Shown here: piece by piece, positions 16,067-24,688 of the stretch
Position numbering within the stretch: the first letter of the stretch is position 1
How the letters are laid out: the number at the start of each line of letters is the position of its first letter
Source: Ostreiculturibacter nitratireducens
GTDB lineage: Bacteria > Pseudomonadota > Alphaproteobacteria > Rhodobacterales > Rhodobacteraceae
Direction of reading: 5' to 3'
Length of the DNA stretch: 64,000 bases
Assembly (NCBI RefSeq): GCF_032670585.1
Contig: NZ_JAVQHL010000002.1
Location: forward strand, 124,001-188,000
Position numbers and translations under genes: made by a program
The notes under the pieces: model-generated
Seen by the model: only the letters and a program-made list of their open reading frames with translations
Databases searched by the model: none
What the model was told of the DNA's origin: nothing

Positions 16067-16906
16067 ATGAGCAACGCGCCTTCCTCCAATGGCCTCGCCT
16101 TCATGAAGATGCATGGGCTTGGCAACGACTTCGTGGTCATCGACCAGCGGAGCGCTTCGACGCGTGTGACGCCCGCGCTGGCGCGAGCCCTTGGTGACCG
16201 TCACCGGGGGGTCGGCTTCGACCAGCTCGCAACGATCGAGACGGATGCGGAAGCGGATGCGCGGCTGACGTTCTGGAACGCCGATGGCTCCCTCTCCGCG
16301 ACCTGCGGGAACGCGACGCGCTGCATCGCGCGGCACCTGATGGACCAGACGGGCAAGGACCGGCTGACGCTCAGGACCGAAAGGGGCTTCCTGAAGGCCG
16401 AGGACGCCGGAAACGGGCTTACGCGGGTCAACATGGGTGCGCCGCTCCTCGACTGGCGCGAAGTGCCGTTGGCGCAATACGTCGATACGCTTCACCTTCC
16501 GATCGAGGGCGCGCCGGTCGCGACCGGCATGGGCAACCCGCACTGCACCTTCTTCGTCGAGGATGCCGAGGCGGTGGACCTGGCCGCGCGCGGACCGGAA
16601 TTCGAACATCACCCGCTGTTCCCGGAACGGACGAACGTGGAATTCGTCCAGGTCCTCTCGCCCGATGCGATCCGCCTCAGGATCTGGGAACGCGGCACCG
16701 GCATCACGCTCGCCTCAGGCTCGTGCTCCTGCGCCGCCGCGGTCGCTTCCGCGCGCCGTGGCCTGACCGGCCGGCGCGTGGCGGTCCATGTGGACGGCGG
16801 CCAGCTGGAAATCGATTGGCGCGACGACGGGGTCTGGATGACCGGCCCCACGGCGCATGTATTCGACGGCGTCCTGACGCCCGCATTCCTCGCCGGCCTG
16901 GAATGA
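16067..16906 (+). CDS. dapF: Diaminopimelate epimerase
   Basis: A 279-residue DapF, which converts LL- to meso-diaminopimelate for lysine and peptidoglycan. The N-terminal KMHGLGNDFVVID is canonical, and the first catalytic Cys is present in TCGNATRC (Cys80). At the second active-site loop, where the textbook sequence is ACGSGAC, this protein reads ASGSCSC: the usual catalytic Cys is Ser217, with Cys at 220 and 222. The substitution may be a feature of this clade or may alter the mechanism. The stop overlaps the mtaB start as ATGA. Confidence 0.9.
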   Translation: MSNAPSSNGLAFMKMHGLGNDFVVIDQRSASTRVTPALARALGDRHRGVGFDQLATIETDAEADARLTFWNADGSLSATCGNATRCIARHLMDQTGKDRLTLRTERGFLKAEDAGNGLTRVNMGAPLLDWREVPLAQYVDTLHLPIEGAPVATGMGNPHCTFFVEDAEAVDLAARGPEFEHHPLFPERTNVEFVQVLSPDAIRLRIWERGTGITLASGSCSCAAAVASARRGLTGRRVAVHVDGGQLEIDWRDDGVWMTGPTAHVFDGVLTPAFLAGLE

Positions 16907-18156
16907 CGGCCCCGGTATTCACCACGCTGGGCTGCCGGCTCAACGCCTACGAGACGGAAGCGATGAAGGAACTCGCCGCCGCGGCCGGCGTCGAGCGGGC
17001 GGTGGTGGTGAACACCTGCGCGGTCACGGCCGAGGCGGTCAGGAAGGCCAAGCAGGAGATTCGCAGGCTTCGCCGCGCAAATCCCGATGCGACGCTCATC
17101 GTGACGGGATGCGCCGCGCAGACCGAACCCGAAACCTTCGCGGCCATGCCCGAGGTCACCAAGGTGATCGGCAATACCGAAAAGATGCAGGCCGAGACCT
17201 GGGCCACGCTACGCGCCCCCGACCTGATCGGCGAGACGGAGAGGGTGCAGGTCGACGATATCCTGTCGGTGAAAGAGACGGCGGGCCACCTGATCGACGG
17301 CTTCGGACGCCACCGGGCCTATGTCCAGGTCCAGAACGGCTGCGACCACCGCTGCACCTTCTGCATCATTCCCTATGGCCGCGGCAATTCCCGCTCGGTC
17401 CCGGCGGGCATGGTGGTGGACCAGATCAAGAGGCTCGTGGACAAGGGATTTCTGGAGGTCGTGCTGACCGGGGTCGACCTGACCAGCTGGGGGGCGGACC
17501 TTCCCGGCGAACCGCGCCTTGGCGATCTCGTGATGCGGATCCTTCGCCTCGTGCCGGATCTCGCGCGGCTGCGGATATCCTCGATCGATTCGATCGAGGC
17601 GGACGAGGCGCTGATGGGCGCGATCGCGACCGAACCGCGTCTCATGCCGCATCTGCACCTGTCGCTGCAGGCGGGCGACGACATGATCCTGAAGCGGATG
17701 AAGCGCCGCCACCTGCGCGACGACGCCATCCGCTTCTGCGAGGAAGCTCGCCGCCTGCGCCCCGACATCATCTTCGGCGCCGACATCATCGCGGGTTTCC
17801 CGACCGAGACCGAGGCGATGTTCGAAAACTCGCTGAAGCTCGTGGAGGACTGCGGCCTGACGTTTCTTCACGTGTTCCCCTATTCGGCCCGCAAGGGCAC
17901 GCCGGCGGCGCGGATGCCGCAGGTCAACGGCGCGGCGATCCGCGACCGGGCGTCCCGGCTTCGGGCGGCAGGGGAGGCACGGCTTGTCCGGCACCTGGCC
18001 GAGCAGGTGGGGCAAAGCCACCGGATCCTGACCGAAGGCCCGCGAATCGGCCGGACGGAGCAGTTCACCGAAGTGGCCTTCGCCACGGATCAGCCCGAGG
18101 GGCAGATCATCACGGCCCGGATCACCGGCCATGACGGGCAGCGTCTGACCGCGTGA
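16903..18156 (+). CDS. mtaB: tRNA t6A37 methylthiotransferase MtaB
   Basis: A 417-residue methylthiotransferase that adds a methylthio group to t6A37 in tRNA. The N-terminal domain supplies three cluster Cys (about 11, 39 and 70), the radical-SAM core has CDHRCTFC (Cys146, 150, 153), and a C-terminal TRAM-like segment begins near residue 360. The ATG at 16903 overlaps the dapF stop. Both MtaB and the TrmO-like protein at 7791 act on t6A-containing tRNAs, although they modify different positions of the base. Confidence 0.93.
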   Translation: MTAPVFTTLGCRLNAYETEAMKELAAAAGVERAVVVNTCAVTAEAVRKAKQEIRRLRRANPDATLIVTGCAAQTEPETFAAMPEVTKVIGNTEKMQAETWATLRAPDLIGETERVQVDDILSVKETAGHLIDGFGRHRAYVQVQNGCDHRCTFCIIPYGRGNSRSVPAGMVVDQIKRLVDKGFLEVVLTGVDLTSWGADLPGEPRLGDLVMRILRLVPDLARLRISSIDSIEADEALMGAIATEPRLMPHLHLSLQAGDDMILKRMKRRHLRDDAIRFCEEARRLRPDIIFGADIIAGFPTETEAMFENSLKLVEDCGLTFLHVFPYSARKGTPAARMPQVNGAAIRDRASRLRAAGEARLVRHLAEQVGQSHRILTEGPRIGRTEQFTEVAFATDQPEGQIITARITGHDGQRLTA

Positions 18157-18270
18157 ACCCGGGGCCTCCGGGGGCCCGACGTCGGGTCACCACTGATCTG
18201 AATCATTGTTCCGCGACAATCCGCGTCCTACGGTAACCTACCGGAAACGTGACGCTGTTCGGAGGATCAC

Positions 18271-18678
18271 ATGAGGAATGGAAGTCTGCTTGCCGCGCTG
18301 ACCGTTACTAGCTGCCTTGCGCTGTCGCCGGCGCTTGCGCAGGATGCCGACGTCGGAGCCGAGCTTTACACCGACTATTGCGCGGCATGCCACGGGGTAA
18401 GCGGCAAGGGCGATGGCGACATGGCGAACGTCATGACGATCCCCTCGCCGAACCTGACACTGCTATCCAAGAACAATGACGGCGAATTCCCGATGCTCAA
18501 GGTGATCCACATCATCGACGGGCGCACGGGGCTCCGGGCACACGGCGGACCGATGCCGGTCTTCGGCCGCCTGTTCACGTCCGACGGCATGGGGCCGGAA
18601 AACCCCTATGGCAGCGTCCTGGAAGTGCGCGGTCGCGTGCTCTCGGTGGCGCTGTACCTGGAATCGCTCCAGGAGTGA
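18271..18678 (+). CDS. Periplasmic monohaem c-type cytochrome
   Basis: A 135-residue class I cytochrome c with a Sec signal peptide (cleavage after ALAQ, about residue 24) and one CAACH haem site (Cys37, Cys40, His41). A candidate axial Met is in GGPMPVFG. The GGAGG ribosome site is 7 bases before the ATG. It is not linked to an oxidase or dehydrogenase gene, so its redox partner is unknown. Two small dyads (18205-18220 and 18231-18243) lie in the promoter region. Confidence 0.9.
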   Translation: MRNGSLLAALTVTSCLALSPALAQDADVGAELYTDYCAACHGVSGKGDGDMANVMTIPSPNLTLLSKNNDGEFPMLKVIHIIDGRTGLRAHGGPMPVFGRLFTSDGMGPENPYGSVLEVRGRVLSVALYLESLQE

Positions 18679-18686
18679 CCTTGGAC

Positions 18687-18709
18687 CTGCGGCGGCCGTT
18701 CCGCCGCAG
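18687..18709 (+). terminator. Hairpin after the cytochrome c gene
   Basis: CTGCGGCGG (18687-18695) pairs perfectly with CCGCCGCAG (18701-18709) across a 5-base loop, 9 bp after the stop codon. A T-run is absent, so strength is uncertain. Confidence 0.5.
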
Positions 18710-18768
18710 CCAGGCCGGTTGCCCGGCCGTGTGATCAGGACTACGCATCGGGCAGGAGGACTTGCCCG

Positions 18769-19389
18769 ATGCATCCCAATCCGGCTTTCAGGAAGACGCC
18801 CGCAGAAACCAGCCTTGATTTCGCTGCAGGGCGTGGCTTCGGCGTTCTTTCCATTAATGGAGAACACGGGCCGCTTGCGGCGCATGTTCCGTTCGTCCTG
18901 TCCCAAGACGGGAAACGGGCGGAGACGCATCTCGTCCGCTCAAATCCCCTCGCCCGGGCGTTGACCCAGCCGCAACCGGCCCTTCTGGCAGTGACCGGAC
19001 CGGACGGCTACGTCTCGCCCGACTGGTACGGAGTCGAGGACCAGGTGCCGACGTGGAACTACGTGGCCGTGCATCTGCGCGGTCGCCTCGAGGTCCTGCC
19101 GGCCGAGGATCTGCGCAGGCATCTCGACGCGCTGTCGGCCGAGTTCGAGGAACGCCTGCTGCCGAAGGCGCCCTGGCGGACATCGAAGATGCCCGGCGAC
19201 ATCCTCGAGCGGATGATGCGGCAGATCGTTGCGTGCAGTCTGGCCATCGAGGATGTGCAGGGCACATGGAAGCTGAACCAGAACAAGCCCGAAGCCGCGC
19301 GGCTCGGCGCGGCAACCGAGATGGCGGCGTCGTCCCTCGGCGTCGAGACGGCGGCGCTCGCGCTGCTGATGAGGGCCGGCGAAACTTGA
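18769..19389 (+). CDS. PaiB-like FMN-binding protein
   Basis: A 206-residue protein of the FMN-binding negative transcriptional regulator (PaiB) family. Family motifs are HVPFVL near residue 40, YVSPDWYG with VPTWNYVAVH near 85-100, and the C-terminal WKLNQNK. An AGGAGG ribosome site precedes the ATG. Despite the family name no DNA-binding domain is present, and most relatives are split-barrel flavoproteins of unknown reaction. It is followed by a small gene and a glutathione transferase on the same strand. Confidence 0.85.
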   Translation: MHPNPAFRKTPAETSLDFAAGRGFGVLSINGEHGPLAAHVPFVLSQDGKRAETHLVRSNPLARALTQPQPALLAVTGPDGYVSPDWYGVEDQVPTWNYVAVHLRGRLEVLPAEDLRRHLDALSAEFEERLLPKAPWRTSKMPGDILERMMRQIVACSLAIEDVQGTWKLNQNKPEAARLGAATEMAASSLGVETAALALLMRAGET

Positions 19390-19449
19390 ATGGACAGCTT
19401 CGTCGACCGCCCCTAGCATCGGAAGCCCAAGGATAAGGGAGGTTTCGTC

Positions 19450-19728
19450 ATGCCCCTGCCACTGGCTCCCGCCGCTGCTTTCGCCCTGCGCGCAGGCACT
19501 GTCGCGCTCGCCGCCTATGCCGTTCGGCGAAGCATCCGCAAGGGCCGCACCGACCAGCGGGCCGAGGACGCCCTCGACGACACGGACGAGGGCATTGCCG
19601 TCCACAGCGCGAGGGACCGCGATCAGAAGAACGCTGCCGCCCGGTTCCGCCGCGTGTTCCGCTGGGGCGACCGCGGCCTCGAGATAGACGCCGCCGCGAT
19701 CGGGCGCATTCGGCTTCGGAGGGTTTGA
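19450..19728 (+). CDS. Conserved hypothetical small protein
   Basis: A 92-residue protein I do not recognise. It has a hydrophobic Ala-rich N-terminus (residues 5-25) that could be a membrane anchor, then a strongly charged region with many Arg and Asp (RDRDQKNAAARFRRVFRWGD). GGAGG sits 8 bases before the ATG, codon use matches the neighbours, and its stop overlaps the start of the glutathione transferase (TGATG), so it is very probably translated and coupled. Confidence 0.7.
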   Translation: MPLPLAPAAAFALRAGTVALAAYAVRRSIRKGRTDQRAEDALDDTDEGIAVHSARDRDQKNAAARFRRVFRWGDRGLEIDAAAIGRIRLRRV

Positions 19729-20336
19729 TGCGGCTTTACCATTCCCCGACGTCGCCTTTCGTCCGCAAGGTCATGGTTCTCCTGAAGGAGACCCGGCAGG
19801 AGGGCGACGTGACCCTGGTCCCGGCCACCGGCACCCCCGTCGACGCGGGCAGCATGCCGCTGGCACAGAATCCGCTGGGCAAGATCCCCGTCCTCGAACG
19901 CGCCGACGGTCCGGCGATCTACGACAGCCGGGTGATCTGCCGCTATCTCGACGACCGGATCGGAGGGCGTCTCTATCCCGCCGCGCCGCGGCTGTGGGAG
20001 ACGCTGACGCTTGAAGCCACCGCCGACGGAATCCTCGATGCGGCGGTTCTGATGCTCTACGAAACCCGGGTGCGCCCGGAGGAAAAGCGTTTCGCGGGCT
20101 GGACGGAAGGCCAGTGGGCGAAGATCGCGCGGTCGCTCGACGCGATCGGCGAACGCTGGATGAGCCATCTCGCCGGGCATATCGACATGGGTCAGATCGC
20201 GATGGGCTGCGCCCTGGGCTATCTCGACTTCCGCCACGGAGCGCGGGACTGGCGCAAGGGACGAGACGCACTTGCCGGCTGGTACGAGGATTTCGCCCAG
20301 CGGGACAGCATGAAGGCCACCGTTCCGGTCGGCTGA
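19728..20336 (+). CDS. Glutathione S-transferase
   Basis: A 202-residue GST with a thioredoxin-fold N-terminal domain (LYHSPTSPFVRKV; Ser or Thr near residue 9 as likely thiol-activating residue, then GKIPVLE and the glutathione-contact DSRVICRYLDD) and an all-helical C-terminal half. ATG at 19728 overlaps the upstream stop; the TTG just before it is not needed. Probable role in conjugating electrophiles or reducing mixed disulfides; the substrate is unknown. Confidence 0.9.
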   Translation: MRLYHSPTSPFVRKVMVLLKETRQEGDVTLVPATGTPVDAGSMPLAQNPLGKIPVLERADGPAIYDSRVICRYLDDRIGGRLYPAAPRLWETLTLEATADGILDAAVLMLYETRVRPEEKRFAGWTEGQWAKIARSLDAIGERWMSHLAGHIDMGQIAMGCALGYLDFRHGARDWRKGRDALAGWYEDFAQRDSMKATVPVG

Positions 20337-20357
20337 GCCGCCTCTGCCGGCTCAGCC
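20331..20357. terminator. Bidirectional hairpin between GST and outer-membrane protein genes
   Basis: GGCTGAGCC (20331-20339) and GGCTCAGCC (20349-20357) form a perfect 9-bp stem with a 9-base loop. The stem includes the GST stop codon and lies between convergent genes. No T-run is present. Confidence 0.5.
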
Positions 20358-20370
20358 GCCGAACCGGCGA

Positions 20371-21015
20371 TCAGAATTTCATGCTCACGCCGATGTTCAG
20401 GGCGCTCGTGACTATGTCCGTCTTGAGCGTCCCGCCGGAATCGAGGTCGGCCTTGTTCGAACTGTAGGTGCCCTTGTACTCGCCGAAGACCGCCCAGCGC
20501 TCGTTCAGTTGGTAGCTCGCACCCGCGACCAGCTGCACGGCGGGGCCCGTCACCTGGTAGCCATAGGTGTGCGCCTCTCCCGCGGGCTGAACGTCTACAT
20601 GCGGGATCGCGACGCCGAGGCCCGCGCCGACATAGGGCGTCCAGCGGGTGTCATTCTGCCAGCGCCGCCAGACGTTCGCCGTTACGATGTTGTGGCCATC
20701 GGTGAATTCGAGCCGGTCGTAACCGTGGCTCGCCGGATCATCGGCATAGACCTTGGCGTGGTTCACCTCGAGACCCCAGCCCCACGCCTCGTTGCGCCAC
20801 CAGGTCGCCCGGATGCCGTAGTAGGGCGGCATCGCGAAGGACTTGCCTTTCCACTTCACGAATTCGTCGCCAAGGACGGAATTCTCGACAGTGCTGTGCG
20901 GCGCTGTCTGGACGCCGCCATAGAGGCCGATCTCGAACTCCGCCATGGCAGGCGCGGCGGAAAGCGCGGTCAACGCGAAGGTCGCCGCAACTGAAAAACT
21001 GTTGATGACTTTCAT
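20371..21015 (-). CDS. Outer-membrane beta-barrel protein
   Basis: A 214-residue protein with a Sec signal peptide (AAPAMA-E, cleavage about residue 25) and alternating strands rich in aromatic residues, ending in Lys-Phe after a strand-like GVSMKF, as expected for BAM-inserted barrels. Probably eight strands. GLYGGVQTAPHS and PYVGAGLGVAIPHV resemble the Ompw/OprG-type and other small barrels, but assignment to one family is not secure. AGGAG lies 9 bases before the ATG at 21015; a longer open frame to 21138 is not signal-like. It is divergent from petABC. Confidence 0.82.
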   Translation of the reverse strand: MKVINSFSVAATFALTALSAAPAMAEFEIGLYGGVQTAPHSTVENSVLGDEFVKWKGKSFAMPPYYGIRATWWRNEAWGWGLEVNHAKVYADDPASHGYDRLEFTDGHNIVTANVWRRWQNDTRWTPYVGAGLGVAIPHVDVQPAGEAHTYGYQVTGPAVQLVAGASYQLNERWAVFGEYKGTYSSNKADLDSGGTLKTDIVTSALNIGVSMKF

Positions 21016-21232
21016 CGAAAAACTCCTGCAGCGGGCCATAGCCAGCCGGCTCCTTAGAAGTCGCTGAGTAATGCCACAATGCGACACTTCAGTCAGGGTT
21101 TTCCCGTAGCCTGAATGTCTGCTGGACGGAAGCGGCATTGGCCGCTAAAAGCCGCGCGGGAAGGCTGCGGGAAACCGTGGCCCGGTGAGGATGTTGGCCA
21201 CTTGTAGACGGGCCAAGGAAGGAGAACTACTC

Positions 21233-21793
21233 GTGTCCCACGCAGATGATCATGCAGGCACCCGGAGGGATTTCCTCTACTACGCCACGGCCGGTGCCGG
21301 GGCGGTCGCGGCCGGTGCCGCCGGATGGACGCTCGTCAACCAGATGAATCCGTCTGCCGACGTGCAGGCGCTGTCGTCGATCTATGTCGATATCAGCGGT
21401 GTCGAACAGGGCACCCAGCTGACCGTCAAATGGCGCGGCAAGCCGGTGTTCATCCGGCGCCGCACGCAAGAGGAAATCGACGCTGCGCGCGGCGTTGCGC
21501 TCGATGAACTCATCGACCCGTCGGCTGAAAACGCCAACAAGCCGGGCGCCGACGCCTCGGACGAGAACCGCACGCTCGACGAAGCGGGCGAATGGCTGGT
21601 GATGATGGGTGTCTGCACCCACCTCGGCTGCGTTCCGCTCGGCAACGGCGCCGGCGAATTCGGCGGCTGGTTCTGCCCCTGCCACGGCTCGCACTACGAC
21701 ACGGCCGGCCGGATCCGCAAAGGCCCGGCGCCGCGGAACCTCGACGTTCCGATCGCGCAATTCACTGACGAAACCACGATTCTTCTTGGCTGA
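21233..21793 (+). CDS. petA: Ubiquinol-cytochrome c reductase, Rieske iron-sulfur subunit
   Basis: A 186-residue Rieske protein of the bc1 complex. A Tat-type anchor TRRDFLYYATAG begins at residue 10 and the single helix follows. The [2Fe-2S] ligands are in CTHLGC (Cys128, His130, with disulfide Cys133) and CPCHGSHYD (Cys148, His151, with disulfide Cys150). The GTG at 21233 is chosen for the AAGGAG upstream. It is the first gene of petABC and transfers electrons from ubiquinol to cytochrome c1. Confidence 0.97.
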   Translation: MSHADDHAGTRRDFLYYATAGAGAVAAGAAGWTLVNQMNPSADVQALSSIYVDISGVEQGTQLTVKWRGKPVFIRRRTQEEIDAARGVALDELIDPSAENANKPGADASDENRTLDEAGEWLVMMGVCTHLGCVPLGNGAGEFGGWFCPCHGSHYDTAGRIRKGPAPRNLDVPIAQFTDETTILLG

Positions 21794-21804
21794 GGGGGCT
21801 TCCA

Positions 21805-23127
21805 ATGGCTGGTATTCCGCACGACCATTACGAGCCCAAGTCGGGCTTCGAAAAGTGGCTACACAAGCGCCTGCCGATCGTGGCGCTTGCCTATGACACG
21901 CTGATGATCCCCACCCCGAAGAACCTCAACTGGTGGTGGATCTGGGGTATCGTTCTTGCCTACTGCCTCGTGCACATGATCGTCACGGGCATCGTCCTGG
22001 CGATGCACTACACGCCGCATGTCGACCTGGCCTTCGCCTCTGTCGAGCACATCATGCGCGACGTGAATGGCGGTCACATGATCCGCTATCTTCACGCGAA
22101 CGGCGCCTCGCTGTTCTTCCTCGCCGTCTACATCCACATCTTCCGCGGCCTCTTCTACGGCAGCTACAAGGCACCGCGCGAGATCACCTGGATCGTCGGC
22201 ATGCTGATCTACCTCGCGATGATGGGCACCGCGTTCATGGGCTACGTTCTGCCCTGGGGCCAGATGTCCTTCTGGGGCGCCACGGTTATCACCGGGCTCT
22301 TCGGCGCGATCCCGGGCATCGGCGAGTCGATCCAGACCTGGCTGCTCGGCGGCCCGGCCGTGGACAACGCCACGCTGAACCGCTTCTTCTCGCTGCATTA
22401 CCTCTTGCCCTTCGTGATCGCCGCGCTCGTCGCCGTCCACATCTGGGCGTTCCACACCACCGGCAACAACAACCCGACCGGCGTGGAAGTGCGGCGCGGC
22501 TCGAAGGCCGAGGCCGAGAAGGACACGCTGCCCTTCTGGCCCTACTTCGTGATCAAGGACCTCTTCGCGCTGGCCATCGTCCTCGCGGTGTTCTTCGCGA
22601 TCGTCGGCTTCATGCCGAACTACCTTGGCCACCCCGACAACTACATCGAGGCGAACCCGCTCGCGACGCCCGCGCACATCGTTCCGGAATGGTACTTCCT
22701 GCCGTTCTACGCGATCCTGCGTGCCTTCACCGGCGACGTCTGGCTGGTGCAACTGGTGCAGTTCATCACCTTCGGGATCGTGGACGCGAAGTTCTTCGGC
22801 GTGCTCGCGATGTTTGGTGCGATCCTCGTGATGGCGCTGGCGCCGTGGCTCGACACGTCCTCGGTCCGCTCGGGCCGCTTCCGTCCGATGTTCAAGTGGT
22901 GGTTCGCGCTTCTCGCGATCGACTTCGTCGTCCTCATGTGGGTTGGCGCCCAGCCGGCTGAGGGGATCTATACCTGGATTTCGCTCATCGCGTCGGCATA
23001 CTGGTTCGCCTACTTCCTGATCCTCCTGCCGATCCTCGGCGTGATCGAGAAGCCGGCGCCACAGCCCGCGACCATCGAGGAAGACTTCAATGCCCATTAC
23101 GGCGCCAAGGCGCATGCGGCCGAGTGA
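21805..23127 (+). CDS. petB: Cytochrome b subunit of the bc1 complex
   Basis: A 440-residue, eight-helix cytochrome b carrying the low- and high-potential haems and both quinone sites. The Qo loop PEWYFLPFYAILRA is intact (conserved PEWY), and the haem histidines fall in helices B (HANGASLFFLAVYIHIFRG) and D (HYLLPFVIAALVAVHIW). The gene follows petA by 11 bp with GAGGGGG as ribosome site and precedes petC by 16 bp. Confidence 0.98.
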   Translation: MAGIPHDHYEPKSGFEKWLHKRLPIVALAYDTLMIPTPKNLNWWWIWGIVLAYCLVHMIVTGIVLAMHYTPHVDLAFASVEHIMRDVNGGHMIRYLHANGASLFFLAVYIHIFRGLFYGSYKAPREITWIVGMLIYLAMMGTAFMGYVLPWGQMSFWGATVITGLFGAIPGIGESIQTWLLGGPAVDNATLNRFFSLHYLLPFVIAALVAVHIWAFHTTGNNNPTGVEVRRGSKAEAEKDTLPFWPYFVIKDLFALAIVLAVFFAIVGFMPNYLGHPDNYIEANPLATPAHIVPEWYFLPFYAILRAFTGDVWLVQLVQFITFGIVDAKFFGVLAMFGAILVMALAPWLDTSSVRSGRFRPMFKWWFALLAIDFVVLMWVGAQPAEGIYTWISLIASAYWFAYFLILLPILGVIEKPAPQPATIEEDFNAHYGAKAHAAE

Positions 23128-23143
23128 CGGAAAGGACCGGACG

Positions 23144-23932
23144 ATGATGAAAAAGATCGCAATCACCGCCCTCTCCGTCCTCGCACTGTCGGGAACGGTG
23201 GCTCTGGCCGCCGAGGGCGAACAGCACATCGAGGACGTGGCCTTCTCCTTCGAAGGCCCCTTCGGGACCTTCGACGAGTTCCAGCTGCAGCGCGGCCTTC
23301 AGGTCTACACCGAGGTCTGCGCCGCATGCCACGGGCTCAAGTACGTGCCGATCCGCACCCTCGCCGACGAGGGCGGCCCGGCGCTTCCGGAAGACCAGGT
23401 CCGCGCCTATGCCGAACAGTTCACGGTGACCGACGAGGAAACCGGCGAGGACCGTCCCGGCAAGCCGACCGACCACTTCCCGGTCTCGGCACTGGAAAAT
23501 GCCCCTGACCTCAGTCTCGTGGCGAAGTCGCGGGCGGGCTTCCACGGGCCCTACGGCACCGGTCTGAACCAGTTCTTCCGCGGCATGGGCGGGCCGGAAT
23601 ACATCGTCTCGATCCTGACCGGCTACACCGGCGAGGAAAAGGAAGAGGCGGGCACGACCTACTGGGAAAACACCGCCTTCCCCGGCGGCTGGATCGCGAT
23701 GCCCCCTCCGCTGTCGGACGACCTGGTGACCTACCAGGACGGGCATGAGGCCGACGTGCACCACATGTCCGTGGATGTCGCGGCGTTCCTCATGTGGGCG
23801 GCTGAACCCAAGATGATGGCACGCCAGCATGCCGGCTTCGTGGGTGTCTTCATGCTCACACTGCTCGCGGTGCTGCTGTACCTGACCAACAAGCGCCTCT
23901 GGGCGCCGCACAAGGGCAAGAAGCTGGTCTGA
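23144..23932 (+). CDS. petC: Cytochrome c1 subunit of the bc1 complex
   Basis: A 262-residue cytochrome c1 with a cleaved Sec signal (ALAAEG, about residue 23), haem site CAACH (Cys59, Cys62, His63), a Met-containing axial segment near MPPPLSDDLV, and a C-terminal membrane anchor (FVGVFMLTLLAVLLYL). The second of two adjacent ATGs, 23144, gives a good KK-hydrophobic signal start. It completes petABC and is followed by a strong terminator. Confidence 0.97.
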   Translation: MMKKIAITALSVLALSGTVALAAEGEQHIEDVAFSFEGPFGTFDEFQLQRGLQVYTEVCAACHGLKYVPIRTLADEGGPALPEDQVRAYAEQFTVTDEETGEDRPGKPTDHFPVSALENAPDLSLVAKSRAGFHGPYGTGLNQFFRGMGGPEYIVSILTGYTGEEKEEAGTTYWENTAFPGGWIAMPPPLSDDLVTYQDGHEADVHHMSVDVAAFLMWAAEPKMMARQHAGFVGVFMLTLLAVLLYLTNKRLWAPHKGKKLV

Positions 23933-23965
23933 GCCCTCGGGCACAGGTAACGCCTGATCAGACAG

Positions 23966-23993
23966 AGGGCGCCCCTTTCCGGGGCGCCCTTTT
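23966..23993 (+). terminator. Rho-independent terminator of petABC
   Basis: AGGGCGCCCC (23966-23975) pairs perfectly with GGGGCGCCCT (23981-23990) over a 5-base loop and is followed by T residues. It abuts the stop codon of the convergent thiQ gene. Confidence 0.85.
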
Positions 23994-24688
23994 CAGTTTC
24001 CGAGATAGGCGCGCAGGCTTTCGGGCGGGTGATCGAGCAGCCTGCCCGTAGGCTCCGGCGGATGGGCACGGCCTCCTTCGACGAGGATCGTCCGGGCAGC
24101 GATCCGCCGCGCGTCCCCCGGATCATGTGAGACCATGAGAACAGTAGCCCCGGTTTCCGCCGCGATCTCTGCAACGAGGTCCAGCATTTCGGCCTTGAGC
24201 GCCGGACCGAGGGCGGAGAAGGGCTCGTCCAGCAGGAACAGGGGCCGCGCCCGCAGGAGGACGCGCGCGAGCGCGGCGCGGCTCTGCTGGCCGCCGGAAA
24301 GCTGACCCGGACGGCGATGGCCGAGCCCTGCAAGGCCGGTCCTCTCGAGGGCCTGCTCGACCCGCGCGCGGTCACCGGCGGTGAGACGAAGGGCCGGGTT
24401 CAGCCCAAGCCCGATGTTTTCGGCGATCGTCAGATGCGGAAAGAGGTTCTGGTCTTGGAACAGGATCGAAATCGGGCGATCCCCTGGCGAAAGCGGCGAC
24501 AGATCCCGCCCTTCCCAGGTGATGCGTCCCGACACGAGCGGAAGGAACCCCGCGATCGCGGCAAGGAGCGTCGATTTCCCCGCGCCTGACGGGCCGATCA
24601 CCGCCACGGTTTCACCCGCCTCCACCGCGAGGTCGGCGGTCAACGTGAAATCGTCCCAGGTGACGGAAATGTTCTCAAGCGCGAGCAT
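23993..24688 (-). CDS. thiQ: Thiamine ABC transporter ATP-binding protein
   Basis: A 231-residue ABC ATPase: Walker A GPSGAGKST (residues 32-40), Q-loop FQDQNLFPHLT, signature LSGGQQSRAALARVL, Walker B LFLLDEPFSALG and switch His in VSHDPGDA. It overlaps thiP by 14 bp and is the last gene of the riboswitch-controlled thiBPQ operon, which imports thiamine and its phosphates. The short, TOBE-less form is normal for ThiQ. Confidence 0.94.
   Translation of the reverse strand: MLALENISVTWDDFTLTADLAVEAGETVAVIGPSGAGKSTLLAAIAGFLPLVSGRITWEGRDLSPLSPGDRPISILFQDQNLFPHLTIAENIGLGLNPALRLTAGDRARVEQALERTGLAGLGHRRPGQLSGGQQSRAALARVLLRARPLFLLDEPFSALGPALKAEMLDLVAEIAAETGATVLMVSHDPGDARRIAARTILVEGGRAHPPEPTGRLLDHPPESLRAYLGN

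Noticed and set aside
21131..21146. AGCGGC-ATTG-GCCGCT dyad between the outer-membrane protein and petA as a RegA site
   Set aside because: The spacing and flanks do not match the RegA consensus well enough; it is only a short GC-rich hairpin.
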